Shown: one piece after another, positions 46,255 through 55,460 of the stretch
Layout of the letters: the number at the start of each line of letters is the position of its first letter
How positions within the stretch are numbered: the first letter of the stretch is position 1
Origin: Pseudomonadales bacterium
Lineage (GTDB): Bacteria; Pseudomonadota; Gammaproteobacteria; Pseudomonadales; Pseudohongiellaceae
DNA: 64,000 nt
Assembly: GCA_012103535.1 (NCBI GenBank)
Contig: WLWQ01000001.1
Location: forward strand, 1,844,231-1,908,230
Direction of reading: 5' to 3'
Notes under the pieces: model-generated
Told to the model about the DNA's origin: nothing
What the model saw: only the letters and a program-made list of their open reading frames with translations
Databases searched by the model: none
Translations under genes and position numbers: made by a program

Positions 46255-46548
46255 CTATTTTCTAACTCGTTTATATGCATTGATGATCGCGGCGAGCGAA
46301 GAATTGATTACAGCGAGTTCATTAATATAGCTGTCAATTTTCAATGGGATTTTCCCTAGTCTTACGTGAAAAAAACTGGAGTAGAATTCCTCATTAACCT
46401 GATAAGATTTGTAACAACAAGTAGCACTATTTTCCATGGGTTGTTCAGACCATAGACAAGCAGTGAGAAACATTAATATCATCTCAAGAATTGAGGTTAG
46501 TATAATTCTGCAAATGTAGATGATTAGAGATAAGCTTGATGGCAGCAC
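46255..46548 (-). CDS. Possible small lipoprotein
   Basis: A 97-codon frame with a hydrophobic N-terminus and an LTAC lipobox (LMFLTACLWSEQ), followed by a short polar domain. No ribosome site is convincing and the family is not recognised. It is kept at low confidence because the lipobox is well placed if translation starts at an internal Met. Confidence 0.35.
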   Translation of the reverse strand: MLPSSLSLIIYICRIILTSILEMILMFLTACLWSEQPMENSATCCYKSYQVNEEFYSSFFHVRLGKIPLKIDSYINELAVINSSLAAIINAYKRVRK

Positions 46549-46658
46549 CTTCTCCGCACTCCCTATAGAGGAGGTAATATAGAGGTTCAGAGGAAAAATA
46601 CAGCGCTGTATACTTGCGCTGAGCTCTTATAATTCATCAGAAAATTGAGAGGCACTGA

Positions 46659-47849
46659 ATGAACATACGAAGAATAGTCGCAGCCTTACAAATTCGATCT
46701 TTATTGTTCATTATTTGGACTTCAACAATTTTTAGTTGTGCCAGTGTCACAACTATCGGGCCAACAACATTAACTATTCCAACAATGCAAGTAACTGAGG
46801 CAGACCAGCAAAATGCCGCTCTTGCATTTATTTCTTACACTGGAGACTTACTCGACTATCCTGATCCGGTGGTCGACTCTATCCTCTATTTTTGTGTCGC
46901 AAACGAATTAAAATCTCAGCCGTTAACCGTGAACAAGTATGAATTGGTTTGGGGTCCGGCAGTTTACAAATTTGAAGATGTAGAACTTGACGACAATATG
47001 ATGTTTATCGTCCGCCGAACGGAAACCAGCGAACAGGAATATGTGGTTGTTATTCGAGGCACGAATCCCACTTCTTTATCAGACTGGATCGTCGAAGATT
47101 TTAACGTTGCTGTGACAGTACCCTGGGAGATTCCTGACAAAAACCTTGCTAGCACTCCAGGCGAACCGAAAATATCAGAAGGAACGTCAATTGGATTAGA
47201 GATTTTGCAAGATCTCAAGCCAGAGATTCCGGGATTTGATCCTGTGACGGTTCGGGAATTTTTGCGTCAAAGAATCGGAAGTGGTGAGGGTGTAGATAAA
47301 ATCACTATCGTGGGTCATAGCCTGGCTGGCGCCTTATCACCAGCGTTTGCATTATGGCTTTCGGACACAAGAGATTCCTGGGATCCTGATGGTAGTACTC
47401 AGATTAATGTAACACCTATCGCAGGTCCGACCGGTGGTAACCGGGATTATGCCAACTATTACGATTCTCAACTGGCTGCGACTACACGAAGAATTCATAA
47501 TCCTGAAGACATTGTGCCATTAGCCTGGGAAATGAGAGATCTGGCTAGCTTGCCAGGGCTTTATGTGCCGAATGGAATTGAAGCTACTGGTCCCGAAAGG
47601 TTTTTAGTCAAAAGTGCCATGGATTTGGTCGATGGTAGTGATTTCGAGCATATTGTGCGGCAAGCCCCCTCTCTCAGTAAGAATCTGCCGAATCCAGAAT
47701 GTAAACACGAAACATATCTAGATATGGCTGCCTGGCAACACCATTACGGTTATTATGTGGGATTAGACATTTACGATGCTATGAAACCGCTACAGGCTTG
47801 CGCTGGAAATCTTACCCAACTCTCTCCTCCTTGTTCCAGTGCAGAATAG
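46659..47849 (+). CDS. Class 3 lipase-family lipoprotein
   Basis: A 396-residue protein with a GAGAGG ribosome site. The signal peptide ends in a lipobox-like FSC (IFSCASV), so it is probably a lipoprotein. The alpha/beta-hydrolase core shows YVVVIRGTNPTSLSDWIVEDF, where the RGT motif forms the oxyanion region. The nucleophile elbow is KITIVGHSLAGALSPAFALW with the catalytic Ser in GHSLAG. The likely acid is in HNPEDIVPL and the His in the C-terminal WQHHYGYY. Class 3 lipases act on triglycerides or phospholipids. It converges on the intact kinase gene. Confidence 0.88.
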   Translation: MNIRRIVAALQIRSLLFIIWTSTIFSCASVTTIGPTTLTIPTMQVTEADQQNAALAFISYTGDLLDYPDPVVDSILYFCVANELKSQPLTVNKYELVWGPAVYKFEDVELDDNMMFIVRRTETSEQEYVVVIRGTNPTSLSDWIVEDFNVAVTVPWEIPDKNLASTPGEPKISEGTSIGLEILQDLKPEIPGFDPVTVREFLRQRIGSGEGVDKITIVGHSLAGALSPAFALWLSDTRDSWDPDGSTQINVTPIAGPTGGNRDYANYYDSQLAATTRRIHNPEDIVPLAWEMRDLASLPGLYVPNGIEATGPERFLVKSAMDLVDGSDFEHIVRQAPSLSKNLPNPECKHETYLDMAAWQHHYGYYVGLDIYDAMKPLQACAGNLTQLSPPCSSAE

Positions 47850-47938
47850 TGGACGGGGAAAATTACGGGAACGAATCACTGTGACCTCGATTATAGCCAT
47901 GGATGGCTGGTATGCAGATAACGCAGGAGCAGTTATCT

Positions 47939-48069
47939 GTCATTGTCAACATTCCAGTGACCCATAAAAATATCCCTGCACTCAAACGAATGCAGGGATT
48001 CTCTTATAAAGATGCCTGATACTAACTGTAAGTTTTACCTAACAAGCCATCCCTGGCGCGGCATCTGAG
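47939..48069. repeat. Intergenic repeat, copy 1
   Basis: About 130 bases shared with 63671-63800. It runs from GTCATTGTCAAC through a hairpin to GGCGCGNCATCTGAG, with a variable centre. It fills the gap between the lipase and kinase genes (47850-48325). A GCCATGGATGGC-like palindrome lies upstream at about 47897. Confidence 0.85.
47972..47999 (-). terminator. Terminator hairpin inside the intergenic repeat
   Basis: The stem ATCCCTGCA / TGCAGGGAT with a 10-base loop is followed on the minus strand by ATTTTTATGG. The plus-strand flank TCTCTTAT is weaker, so it may also serve the lipase gene. Confidence 0.6.
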
Positions 48070-48071
48070 AG

Positions 48072-48143
48072 AATAGGGAACAGACCACGATTAACTTGTA
48101 AACAGTTCGAGCTTCTTGAAAAATAACGTAGTCTATCCCCTAA
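48072..48143. repeat. REP-like imperfect palindrome, copy 1
   Basis: The outer arms AATAGGGAACAGACCACG and CGTAGTCTATCCCCTAA are near-complementary and enclose TTAACTTGTAAACAG. It closely matches the copy at 52636-52707. Confidence 0.85.
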
Positions 48144-48325
48144 GTTCCCATGGTCAGAACCTAGTGGCAACTGTGGCTTGGGGAGGGGGAGATACTATTG
48201 GAGAGTCAATCTAAGTGGTTGAGTATATAAATACTATTATCGCAGGCCTTCAATAGAATATCAGTACGCAGATCTTGCGAACGACGAAATTTAGGGATAA
48301 TAGTAAAAAATACAGTACTAAATTT

Positions 48326-50731
48326 TTATTCTGACCCCTCTTTGAACGAATCGATCAAAGATATGAAATGGTTTGCAGACTGGGGTCTCTTTTTGATATC
48401 CGTGGCAAAAGCTATTTCAAACAACTGATGCGGAGAAGGAACAGCATTGCGTACCGAATTAACCGAATTCAGAATTCTTCCGTAGGTTTCGTAAAAGCTC
48501 TTACCCAAGAAAGGATTCTGCCCGTACATTGCTTCGAACATGGTAACCGCGAGAGCCCACAGATCGGCTCTATGGTCTGTTGGCCAGTTTCTGATTAGTT
48601 CTGGGGACATATAGGCATAGGTACCACTTACAGATTGTTCCGCATCATTTGTGCCAGGATCTGCTACCTGTCGTGCCAAGCCAAAGTCGAGCAACTTCGG
48701 AGTATCTTCAGCATCAAATCCGATGTTTGATGGCTTTATGTCTCCGTGAACTATACCTTGGCGGTGTAGGTATCTGAGGGCTGATGAGACTTTACGCATA
48801 ATATCCACTATCTCGCTGCGAGACAGTTTCCTGCTTGAAATTAGATCGCTGAGGGTTCCGTTTTCAAGATATTCGCATACGAGAATTGGCATACTATTGT
48901 AACTTTCATAATCGTAAATCGTCGCAATATGAGCATGTTTCTGCTTAGCCATTAGACGAGCTTCTTTTCGTAAATACCTGGATTCTTGAGTATTGGCAGA
49001 ATTCATCGATTTCAAAACTACTTGTCTATGTAGCTTCAAATCTTCAGCCATGTATACAGCTCCCATTCCGCCGAACCCGATTGCTCTTTGTAGTGTTAAA
49101 TGACCGTGCAAAGTCATTGGTAACCAAGTTTGCTCGAGGGCTGTGCTATTGCAGTTGAAGCATTTTGTATTTTCAACGAACACTTCCCCGCATTCGGTGC
49201 AAAGAAAGCCGTGTTCTGTATCAGTAAATTGCTGTCGTGAATTTTCGTCAAGGTAGTGGTAGGCAACACTGATTGTGTTGGATAGAAGCTCCAGAAAATC
49301 GAAATCCGACTTGGTGTACGGCAATTCGCTCTTTTTCTCGCCAAGAATAATGTATCCACTGGTCAATTGGCGTGTGTGGATAGGAATCAGAATTTTGACT
49401 TCTGTTTGATTAGCCCATTGACGTTCTGCATTCGTCATAGCTATATCGAGATTCGACAGATCAATTAATCTTTCTGCCGACAATAGCTTCTCGCCAAAAG
49501 GGGAGTTCAACGGAAGTTGTGCCACCGCCTTTCTGGGATCAATTAGTACAGCGTCGTTCTGGATAAACAGCAGATGAACATTATCCGAATGAAGAGTCTG
49601 GTCTATTGTGTTACGGGTGGCACTGCTAATGTCGACGAGCGAATCTGCTCCCTGGAGTGTGCTATTAAAAACAGGTAATACTTCACTGGCATTGTACTGG
49701 GCTCGATAGAAAATCTCGTCAAAGTAGTGATATGCAACATTTCGTTTACTGTATAAGTACGCTGAGATTCCGAAGGCTATTACCAGGAAAATTAGATTGT
49801 AGTCTTCAATTATGGCCGAAATTGACAGTGCCCTTAAGGTGTAAAGGTAATAAAAGAACAAGCCGATCGGTAGCGCAAGTCCGATGAAGATAAATCCATG
49901 AGCAAGTGTGTATCGTATTGTCTGCTTTAGCAGTATGCGAACAGGTAGAATTCGTTCAACCAATACAGCGTAGGTAGTGATGATCGGCGTGGCAACTGCA
50001 AAAGACTGCACAAGCGGTATTATGAAGACATAAACATCCGGTCTAAGTACAAATTCAGTCAGCCTTTCAGATACCGCTGTTGCGACAATGAACAGTAGTA
50101 AAGGAATTACCGTGGCGAGAAGCGCCATGATAAAAACACTAACTCGACGTCGCTCTTCCTCTTTTGCAATTCTCATTTTGAAAAAGATTACAAAGAAGGC
50201 CGGTATAGTGATTCCGTACACGAGTGTGCCAAATATGCTTGGTTGGTTGTTAAAATGGAAAATGGTCAGGAAAGAGGAGTCTGGATATTGCAATAAAGCA
50301 ACATTTGCAAGCACGAGGAACAAGCCCACGAGCAGGGCAAATCGCTCTGCCCAGTCCAGCCCGATATTGAAACGCCTGCTAACAAACGCCTCGGGAAACA
50401 TTCTGGCAAAACGCCAGAGGTAGTACGGAAGAAAAGCGTCAATTGGCAGAACGCTGAAAAATGTTATTAAAAAAGAGTCAGTTTGAGTGGCAAGATAGCC
50501 CACTCCTTCTCTGCAATACGCCACTGCAGTTAAGAGTGTTACGGTACCGAACATCAGTGTGCGCCGGTCTTCAAATCCGGCGACAATCAATAGTCCGGCT
50601 GCAATAATACGGACCAAGGCCTGAAAGGACCATATGCCGTAAGTCGTGCTGGACCATTCGGGCGAATCTAATACGAGCAGAAAACCAACAACCCCAAGCA
50701 CACAGAAGATGCTAGCAAAAAAAATCACCAA
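48326..50731 (-). CDS. Membrane Ser/Thr protein kinase with GAF domain and zinc ribbon
   Basis: An 801-residue receptor kinase. Residues 1-330 hold about nine membrane helices. Residues 355-500 are GAF-like, with the ISAYLYSKRNVAYHYFDEIFYR linker before them. A zinc-ribbon (CTECG and CFNC) sits near 515-535. The kinase domain runs from about 555: glycine loop IGFGGMGAVYMAED, Lys in VVLKSM, catalytic loop GIVHGDIKPSNIGF (HGD rather than HRD, so a non-RD kinase), DFGLA and YAYMSPE. The start is GTG 50731 or an adjacent TTG; the frame is open a little further up. It lies just after a small basic protein gene, and its paralogue at 43174-45600 is truncated. Confidence 0.9.
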   Translation of the reverse strand: MVIFFASIFCVLGVVGFLLVLDSPEWSSTTYGIWSFQALVRIIAAGLLIVAGFEDRRTLMFGTVTLLTAVAYCREGVGYLATQTDSFLITFFSVLPIDAFLPYYLWRFARMFPEAFVSRRFNIGLDWAERFALLVGLFLVLANVALLQYPDSSFLTIFHFNNQPSIFGTLVYGITIPAFFVIFFKMRIAKEEERRRVSVFIMALLATVIPLLLFIVATAVSERLTEFVLRPDVYVFIIPLVQSFAVATPIITTYAVLVERILPVRILLKQTIRYTLAHGFIFIGLALPIGLFFYYLYTLRALSISAIIEDYNLIFLVIAFGISAYLYSKRNVAYHYFDEIFYRAQYNASEVLPVFNSTLQGADSLVDISSATRNTIDQTLHSDNVHLLFIQNDAVLIDPRKAVAQLPLNSPFGEKLLSAERLIDLSNLDIAMTNAERQWANQTEVKILIPIHTRQLTSGYIILGEKKSELPYTKSDFDFLELLSNTISVAYHYLDENSRQQFTDTEHGFLCTECGEVFVENTKCFNCNSTALEQTWLPMTLHGHLTLQRAIGFGGMGAVYMAEDLKLHRQVVLKSMNSANTQESRYLRKEARLMAKQKHAHIATIYDYESYNSMPILVCEYLENGTLSDLISSRKLSRSEIVDIMRKVSSALRYLHRQGIVHGDIKPSNIGFDAEDTPKLLDFGLARQVADPGTNDAEQSVSGTYAYMSPELIRNWPTDHRADLWALAVTMFEAMYGQNPFLGKSFYETYGRILNSVNSVRNAVPSPHQLFEIAFATDIKKRPQSANHFISLIDSFKEGSE

Positions 50732-50792
50732 CGCTACAGCGGCAACATGACCCTGGAGTTTCGTGGTTGTTTTGTTGTGTAAGTTGTTTATC

Positions 50793-51212
50793 TCAACAAA
50801 CTAAAGTCATTGGTTTTACTTTGCCACCACGACGTCCTGCACGTGAATAGGAGGATGATACCCACTTGAACGCCTCTTCGCAGGTGTCAGGATCAATGCT
50901 TTTCTTCTTGGGCTTTGCCGCGATTGCCAAGGCTTTTGCCTTTCGACCCGCGCGTAAGCTGCAATCTTTCGCATTTTCAAAAGTCTTGCCATAAGCTGAC
51001 AAACTGGAAAGATTCGCCCGAATATTCTTTACTGCGCCAAGTTTTACTACCCTATCGAAACACTTATGATCAATAGGAAGCTCGGCGCCTCTGGCAAACT
51101 GTTCCCAGATGATGGAGACCAGTTTGTATACATCGTGACTGGCAGGTTTACGCTTTGGTGCTGCTTTTGTTTTTTTCCTCACAGATTTCTTTTTTTTTGC
51201 AACCATCGCCAT
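50793..51212 (-). CDS. Small basic protein upstream of kinase
   Basis: A 139-residue protein with a Lys/Arg-rich tail at the N-terminus (KKKKSVRKKTKAAPKRKP), like nucleic-acid-binding or histone-like proteins, then a helical part with a few cysteines. A GAGGAG ribosome site overlaps the first ATG, so the second ATG (51206) may be the real start. The family is not recognised. It lies between an O-methyltransferase and the kinase on the same strand and could be a kinase target. Confidence 0.7.
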   Translation of the reverse strand: MAMVAKKKKSVRKKTKAAPKRKPASHDVYKLVSIIWEQFARGAELPIDHKCFDRVVKLGAVKNIRANLSSLSAYGKTFENAKDCSLRAGRKAKALAIAAKPKKKSIDPDTCEEAFKWVSSSYSRAGRRGGKVKPMTLVC

Positions 51213-51265
51213 CTCCTCAACGAGAATAAATAGATAACCTCAACCGCGAGGATGATTGTCTCAAA

Positions 51266-52249
51266 TTAACAACAATCTGCAATCAAAACTTTCCATCTAA
51301 GATCTGATAGGGTTTTCAATTCTTGCTCGGCGGTAATCTTAAAATCAACAGCGTTCATAAGTTCATGGAACTCACCAAGTTGTCTGAGTTTCGCTCCAAA
51401 CATAAGAAACAAGTTTAAGTTATTTGCTACATAGTTACCTCTTTCCGGATCATCTCGTTCCGGCAAGATTCCATCTATCACAACCAGTTTGGCATCGTCA
51501 TTCATTGCTTTCTTCAGGTTGGCGAGTACGATCTTCATCTCTGCATCATTCCAGTTGCAAAACACACGAGAGAGAATGTAGATGTCAAATCCAGGAGGTA
51601 TGCTCACAAACATGTCTCCGTCGATTTTGGAGACGTTCGGATCAAGGTAGTCATTTTCGTCGGGAAGATCGAACACCGTACACTCAACGGTTGGATATTC
51701 GAGAGCGATTAATCTCAGTAGAACTCCGTTGCCTCCTCCGACATCGCATATGCGTTCAGTACCTGATAGATCGAGTAGCTGGCTAATTTGTGAAAACCAT
51801 TCTTCTGTAGTGATGGAGTTCCATTGTTGCCAATTCCCGTTCTTATTGGGGTGCTGTTTAAGGTATGAGTAGAAGCTCATCCCAAAAATTTCGTTAAATA
51901 CTGGTTTTCCAGATACAAGGCACTTATCAAGTTGGGACCAACATTGCCAACTTTCGATTCCGAAGAAGAGTTGGTCGATCAAGTCTAAGGAATCCGACAT
52001 CATTGTCGGATAATAAAAGTTTTCAGATTCTTCCAGAATGTTGTTAGCAACCAGAATATCTAAGAACATGCTTAGCACATTTTCATTGAATCCGTAGTGT
52101 TCCGCTATTTGACCTAAGGATTTTGGGCCGTCGGATACATAGTGGCCAAGCTTAAGGTGTGCAGCTTCCTGGAGAACTCTTGGGAATGCAACTGAAGAAC
52201 TGAGTTGAGCGAGTACAATCCCTGGATTTTCAAATTCATAGTTAAACAA
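51266..52249 (-). CDS. SAM-dependent O-methyltransferase-like protein
   Basis: A 327-residue protein of the plant/fungal-type O-methyltransferase family. An N-terminal winged-helix dimerisation domain (residues 5-95) precedes the Rossmann core with ERICDVGGGNGVLLRLI (SAM loop), VFDLPDEND and LVVIDGILP. Where the family has the catalytic HD in a VLHDW-type sequence, this protein reads RVFCNWND, so His is replaced. It may therefore methylate by another mechanism or have lost activity. The start is TTG 52249 with AGGAGT 7 bases upstream. It probably heads the operon leading to the kinase. Confidence 0.85.
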   Translation of the reverse strand: MFNYEFENPGIVLAQLSSSVAFPRVLQEAAHLKLGHYVSDGPKSLGQIAEHYGFNENVLSMFLDILVANNILEESENFYYPTMMSDSLDLIDQLFFGIESWQCWSQLDKCLVSGKPVFNEIFGMSFYSYLKQHPNKNGNWQQWNSITTEEWFSQISQLLDLSGTERICDVGGGNGVLLRLIALEYPTVECTVFDLPDENDYLDPNVSKIDGDMFVSIPPGFDIYILSRVFCNWNDAEMKIVLANLKKAMNDDAKLVVIDGILPERDDPERGNYVANNLNLFLMFGAKLRQLGEFHELMNAVDFKITAEQELKTLSDLRWKVLIADCC

Positions 52250-52635
52250 TAGTGCTACTCCTACGTTCGTTTGTAGAATACAAAGAAGGAGTTAGTTACA
52301 GATTTTCAAGAACTCCTTGATTTGAATAAGTAAAATATAAGCTTCCAGTATTCAAGTCCATGCCTTGCTAAACGGAAAATTTCTATTCCTGACTAAAAAA
52401 CTTCGGGGATACTCACAACTTTACACCTTTTGAATTAGCCAATTTAGTTATTAACTTTGATCGTCCTAAAGTCACTAATTCTCAATGAAATTGTTTATCG
52501 CATTGGCGCTATAGTTGTTATGGGTGATGCAATGAAAGTGACGGGAATTTTTTAATATGGATTTAATCTTGCTCTAATCATTAACACCCAATTTTGTGTA
52601 CGATCAAACTGAGAAGATTTTTGATTTAGAATTAG
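52250..52635. other. AT-rich intergenic region
   Basis: About 390 bases upstream of the O-methyltransferase gene, expected to carry its promoter. No gene or hairpin terminator is visible. Confidence 0.4.
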
Positions 52636-52707
52636 AATAGGGGATAGACCGCGATTAACTTGTAAACAGATCGAGCTTCTTGAGAAAAACGTGGTCTGTC
52701 CCCTATT
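52636..52707. repeat. REP-like imperfect palindrome, copy 2
   Basis: The arms AATAGGGGATAGACCGCG and CGTGGTCTGTCCCCTATT flank about 36 bases nearly identical to the 48072 copy. The 3' edge falls exactly where the papain-like coding remnant begins. Confidence 0.9.
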
Positions 52708-53034
52708 ATTCTTCGACACCGCATTGGTTCCTACTACCCGCTAAGAAATAACAACGAACGTCGATTGAATCTAGCTCGAGTTGGACCCTTTGTTATAGGA
52801 GTTCCAGTATTCCAAAACTGGAATACGATTGGAAATGACGGCGCTATTCCAAACCCAGGCGGCGCACAACGTGGTGGACATGCAATGTTGGTTGTCGGAT
52901 ACGATGATGTTAAGCGGCAATTTAAAGTTCAGAACTCTTGGGACAAAACTTGGGGTGACCGAGGTTACGGCTACATTCCTTACGACTGGATGGAGAACTA
53001 TTCCTGGAGCTCATGGGCGGCTAGCAGATTGTAG
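52708..53034 (+). pseudogene. 3' fragment of a papain-like (C1) cysteine peptidase gene
   Basis: The frame reads RIGSYYPLRNNNERRLNLAR, VGPFVIGVPVFQNWN, then GGHAMLVVGYDD with the catalytic His and KVQNSWDKTWGDRGYGYIP with the catalytic Asn. The part with the catalytic Cys is missing. Coding similarity starts at the edge of a REP-like palindrome, which looks like the break point. It is transcriptionally opposite to the MNIO cassette. A shorter, related copy lies at 56403-56591. Confidence 0.8.
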
Positions 53035-53244
53035 TTTTTAGCACTGGGATCAAAGCGCCTTAAAGGTTATAGAGATTAGAGTAGTTTAAAACTAACAAAA
53101 AGATTTCTCGATCAAATTACTCCGACCCCTTTGTTTCTGAAGTGATATAAAGATCGGCCTCATCATGTGGCATGGCGACAACGAGGTCAGCCCACTGTGA
53201 AGCAAATGCCTGATCGCTCGATTTCCAGCTTATTACAAACTTTG

Positions 53245-54762
53245 CTAAGTTATAAAGTTATTAGTGTCCTCTAGTATTCCAGTATCAGCTTCTTTACCTA
53301 TTATGTCAGTGTTCCCTATTCTCCCATCTAGTGGGATCTTTAACTCGTAGGAGCCGGTTTCTATGTGATCTGGAATTCTACCTTCAGCCAGGGCTTGGAG
53401 CAGGATGCGTGGATCGTATTCAAATCGAACGTATTGGTGTTTTTGCTCCAATACTGTCTGCAGTGATCCTTCTTCATACAACAAAATGTCTAAAAGGTAG
53501 GGAATATCCAATTCCTGATCCCGCAAATAGTTAATAAAGCCTGTAGCCTCTTCTGAAGCAAAAGCTTCGGGTTTAGTTTGATTGAAATAGTCATCCAGCA
53601 ATGACTCAAGTAATTTTTTGCCTGAATAAATCAGGATTAATTGTGTAAGCGTATTTAATGTTTTTACGACCGAACCAGCCCGAAATTTCCAAATTAAATT
53701 TCGTATCAAAGCAATACCGTCATCTTTTTCTAATTCTTCTGTTAATGGTTCCGTGGATCTTTCGTTAGTGACAAGTTCACCAAATGTTTTCTCCCATAAT
53801 TGGGGATTCAATTGCGTGGTGCCTGGGTTATTTATTTCATCATGGTAACTCTGCAAAGTATTTTTATAATCAATGAATTGCTGCTCACCTTGAGAGCGGG
53901 CCCAGATATCATTGATATCTTCCAATTGTTTTCTTATCGCATTAATCCCAAATAGCGGCACAAATGAAGGAAAGATTTCAAAAATCACTGCTTTGAGGTT
54001 GGGTAGTACTGGAATGAGATCTTTAGCCAGGTCCATAACAGGCTTTGGAACTGAACCAGAGTGAGAATCTAACCAGTAGCCTTCGAATTCGAAACCCCCC
54101 GCTAAATGAATTTCCCAAACACGCTCTAGTGGGATGTCGGCAAGAAAATCGCTTACTTTTTGCCTTCCATTCTGTTCATTGGTCCAAATGTTGTGTAAGT
54201 CCAATAAAATTCCACAATTGGCCTTATCAACCGTTAAAGCAACAAATTCTCCGTCAGTGAGTTCTCCATCACGCGGCTGTAAATAATTAACCCCTGTCTC
54301 TACAGCCAGTGGAACTGGAAGATTGGCACTAAAGTTACGTATAGTTTGTGCAGCAGTCAATGCGCCTTCAATTGTTTGCAATGGAGAAAGCATAAAGCCT
54401 GTGTGGAACGTTTCTTGACCGGAATCAACGTGAGTAAAACTCAAATGCTCGCTCACCCATGGAGCATCAAAAGCATCAATAATGTCTGATATGGCACTGG
54501 CATCGCTATCGTTGGGTTGGTGGGTCCCGCCTAAACCGAAACCCACGCTGTGTATTATTTTAGACTGAGAAAAAGATTGAAGGTGCTGTAGCGTATAATC
54601 AGGGAGGTTATAGGGAACCTGCTGGTTTTTTTGAAAAGTCCAAAAAGTCTGAGGTTCAATTTCTATAACGTTTATGCACGACTCCCCAGGCTCGAGCAGA
54701 GGCTCAAGCCCGGGGTCATAGACAATACCAACACCAAGTTTTGGTAGGATCACTGAGCTCAA
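53245..54762 (-). CDS. DUF692/MNIO-family multinuclear iron oxidase with extra C-terminal domain
   Basis: A 505-residue protein. Residues 1-285 are the DUF692 TIM barrel seen in MbnB, TglH and ChrH, which modify cysteines in RiPP precursors with iron and oxygen. The metal ligands are recognisable: VSEHLSF (E105, H106), AVETGVN (E155), LLDLHN (D188, H190), WEIHLAGG (H219), LDSHSG (D232, H234) and FEIFP (E262). Residues about 290-505 have no counterpart in the simple family and end with a segment FEYDPRILLQALAEGRIPD. This may be a fused precursor-binding partner like MbnC or TglI, but I cannot show homology. It overlaps the precursor gene upstream by four bases (ATGA). No transporter or protease gene is adjacent. 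Confidence 0.87.
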   Translation of the reverse strand: MSSVILPKLGVGIVYDPGLEPLLEPGESCINVIEIEPQTFWTFQKNQQVPYNLPDYTLQHLQSFSQSKIIHSVGFGLGGTHQPNDSDASAISDIIDAFDAPWVSEHLSFTHVDSGQETFHTGFMLSPLQTIEGALTAAQTIRNFSANLPVPLAVETGVNYLQPRDGELTDGEFVALTVDKANCGILLDLHNIWTNEQNGRQKVSDFLADIPLERVWEIHLAGGFEFEGYWLDSHSGSVPKPVMDLAKDLIPVLPNLKAVIFEIFPSFVPLFGINAIRKQLEDINDIWARSQGEQQFIDYKNTLQSYHDEINNPGTTQLNPQLWEKTFGELVTNERSTEPLTEELEKDDGIALIRNLIWKFRAGSVVKTLNTLTQLILIYSGKKLLESLLDDYFNQTKPEAFASEEATGFINYLRDQELDIPYLLDILLYEEGSLQTVLEQKHQYVRFEYDPRILLQALAEGRIPDHIETGSYELKIPLDGRIGNTDIIGKEADTGILEDTNNFIT

Positions 54763-55007
54763 CGGAAGGAAATATCTCCGCTACCGAATACTTCGTGAAT
54801 ATTAAGTTTGTCATCGATTGAAAAAGATCTTGTGATGTCAAATCGTATATCAAAACCAGAACAGCAGGCTGGACAACCAAGCCTGTCCAAAATTGAAGCT
54901 TGAGTCGATTGAAAAGCTTTCAAGTCATTAGCAATTGCAGTAGGCAGTGTTACGCGAACAACACGCTCAGGAGTTGGCCATGCGCCAATAGAAGTCTCTT
55001 GTTTCAT
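54759..55007 (-). CDS. Candidate RiPP precursor B with CPACC motif
   Basis: An 82-residue peptide with AGGAGA five bases before the ATG. It carries LGCPACCSGFDIRFD at residues 43-57 with Cys45, Cys48 and Cys49. The shared block between the two precursors runs from PERVV to LNI. No signal peptide is visible. The stop overlaps the start of the MNIO gene, so the two are translated together. Clustered cysteines next to an MNIO enzyme are the expected substrate pattern. The motif is far from the C-terminus, so the mature product is probably not a simple cleaved tail. Confidence 0.85.
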   Translation of the reverse strand: MKQETSIGAWPTPERVVRVTLPTAIANDLKAFQSTQASILDRLGCPACCSGFDIRFDITRSFSIDDKLNIHEVFGSGDISFR

Positions 55008-55072
55008 GTTCTTCTCCTAATTGAATAGTAAGAAATAGTTTCTTTTACACTTTGGAGATTAATGTTGAATGC

Positions 55073-55333
55073 TTAGCCGTTAGTGACAATACCCCCGCCA
55101 ACCAATTCACGAATGTTTAGTTCATTATCAACTGAGAACGAACGTATAGTATCAAAGCGTATATCGAAACCAGAGCAGCAAGCAGGGCAGCCGAGCTTAT
55201 CCAAAATCGAAGCTTGAGCTTTTTGAAAAGCTTTTAAGTTAATTGCCACGCTATGCGGTATCGTAACTTGCACAACTCTCTCGGGTAATGGAACTGTGTC
55301 GATTGCAACGGACTTAGAAAATTGATTTGCCAT
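55073..55333 (-). CDS. Candidate RiPP precursor A with CPACC motif
   Basis: An 86-residue paralogue of precursor B, with a GAGGAT ribosome site upstream and 65 bases between the two genes. It shares PERVVxVTxP, an LKAFQxxQASILD helix and LGCPACCSGFDIRFD (Cys49, Cys52, Cys53). After the core it reads SFSVDNELNIREL. The N-terminus (MANQFSKSVAID) differs from B, while the cysteine block is identical. This means the cysteine block, not the leader, is the constrained part. Confidence 0.85.
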   Translation of the reverse strand: MANQFSKSVAIDTVPLPERVVQVTIPHSVAINLKAFQKAQASILDKLGCPACCSGFDIRFDTIRSFSVDNELNIRELVGGGIVTNG

Positions 55334-55460
55334 AGTGTATCCTCATTTGTCGATTCATTGATTGTATTTAAAATATATTAATGTAGGGGTTGGCAGACTA
55401 ACCCCTTTCGCCTTACTTTTGCTATTGAGCTCACTCCAACGGCCACCATTCTTTATTGCT

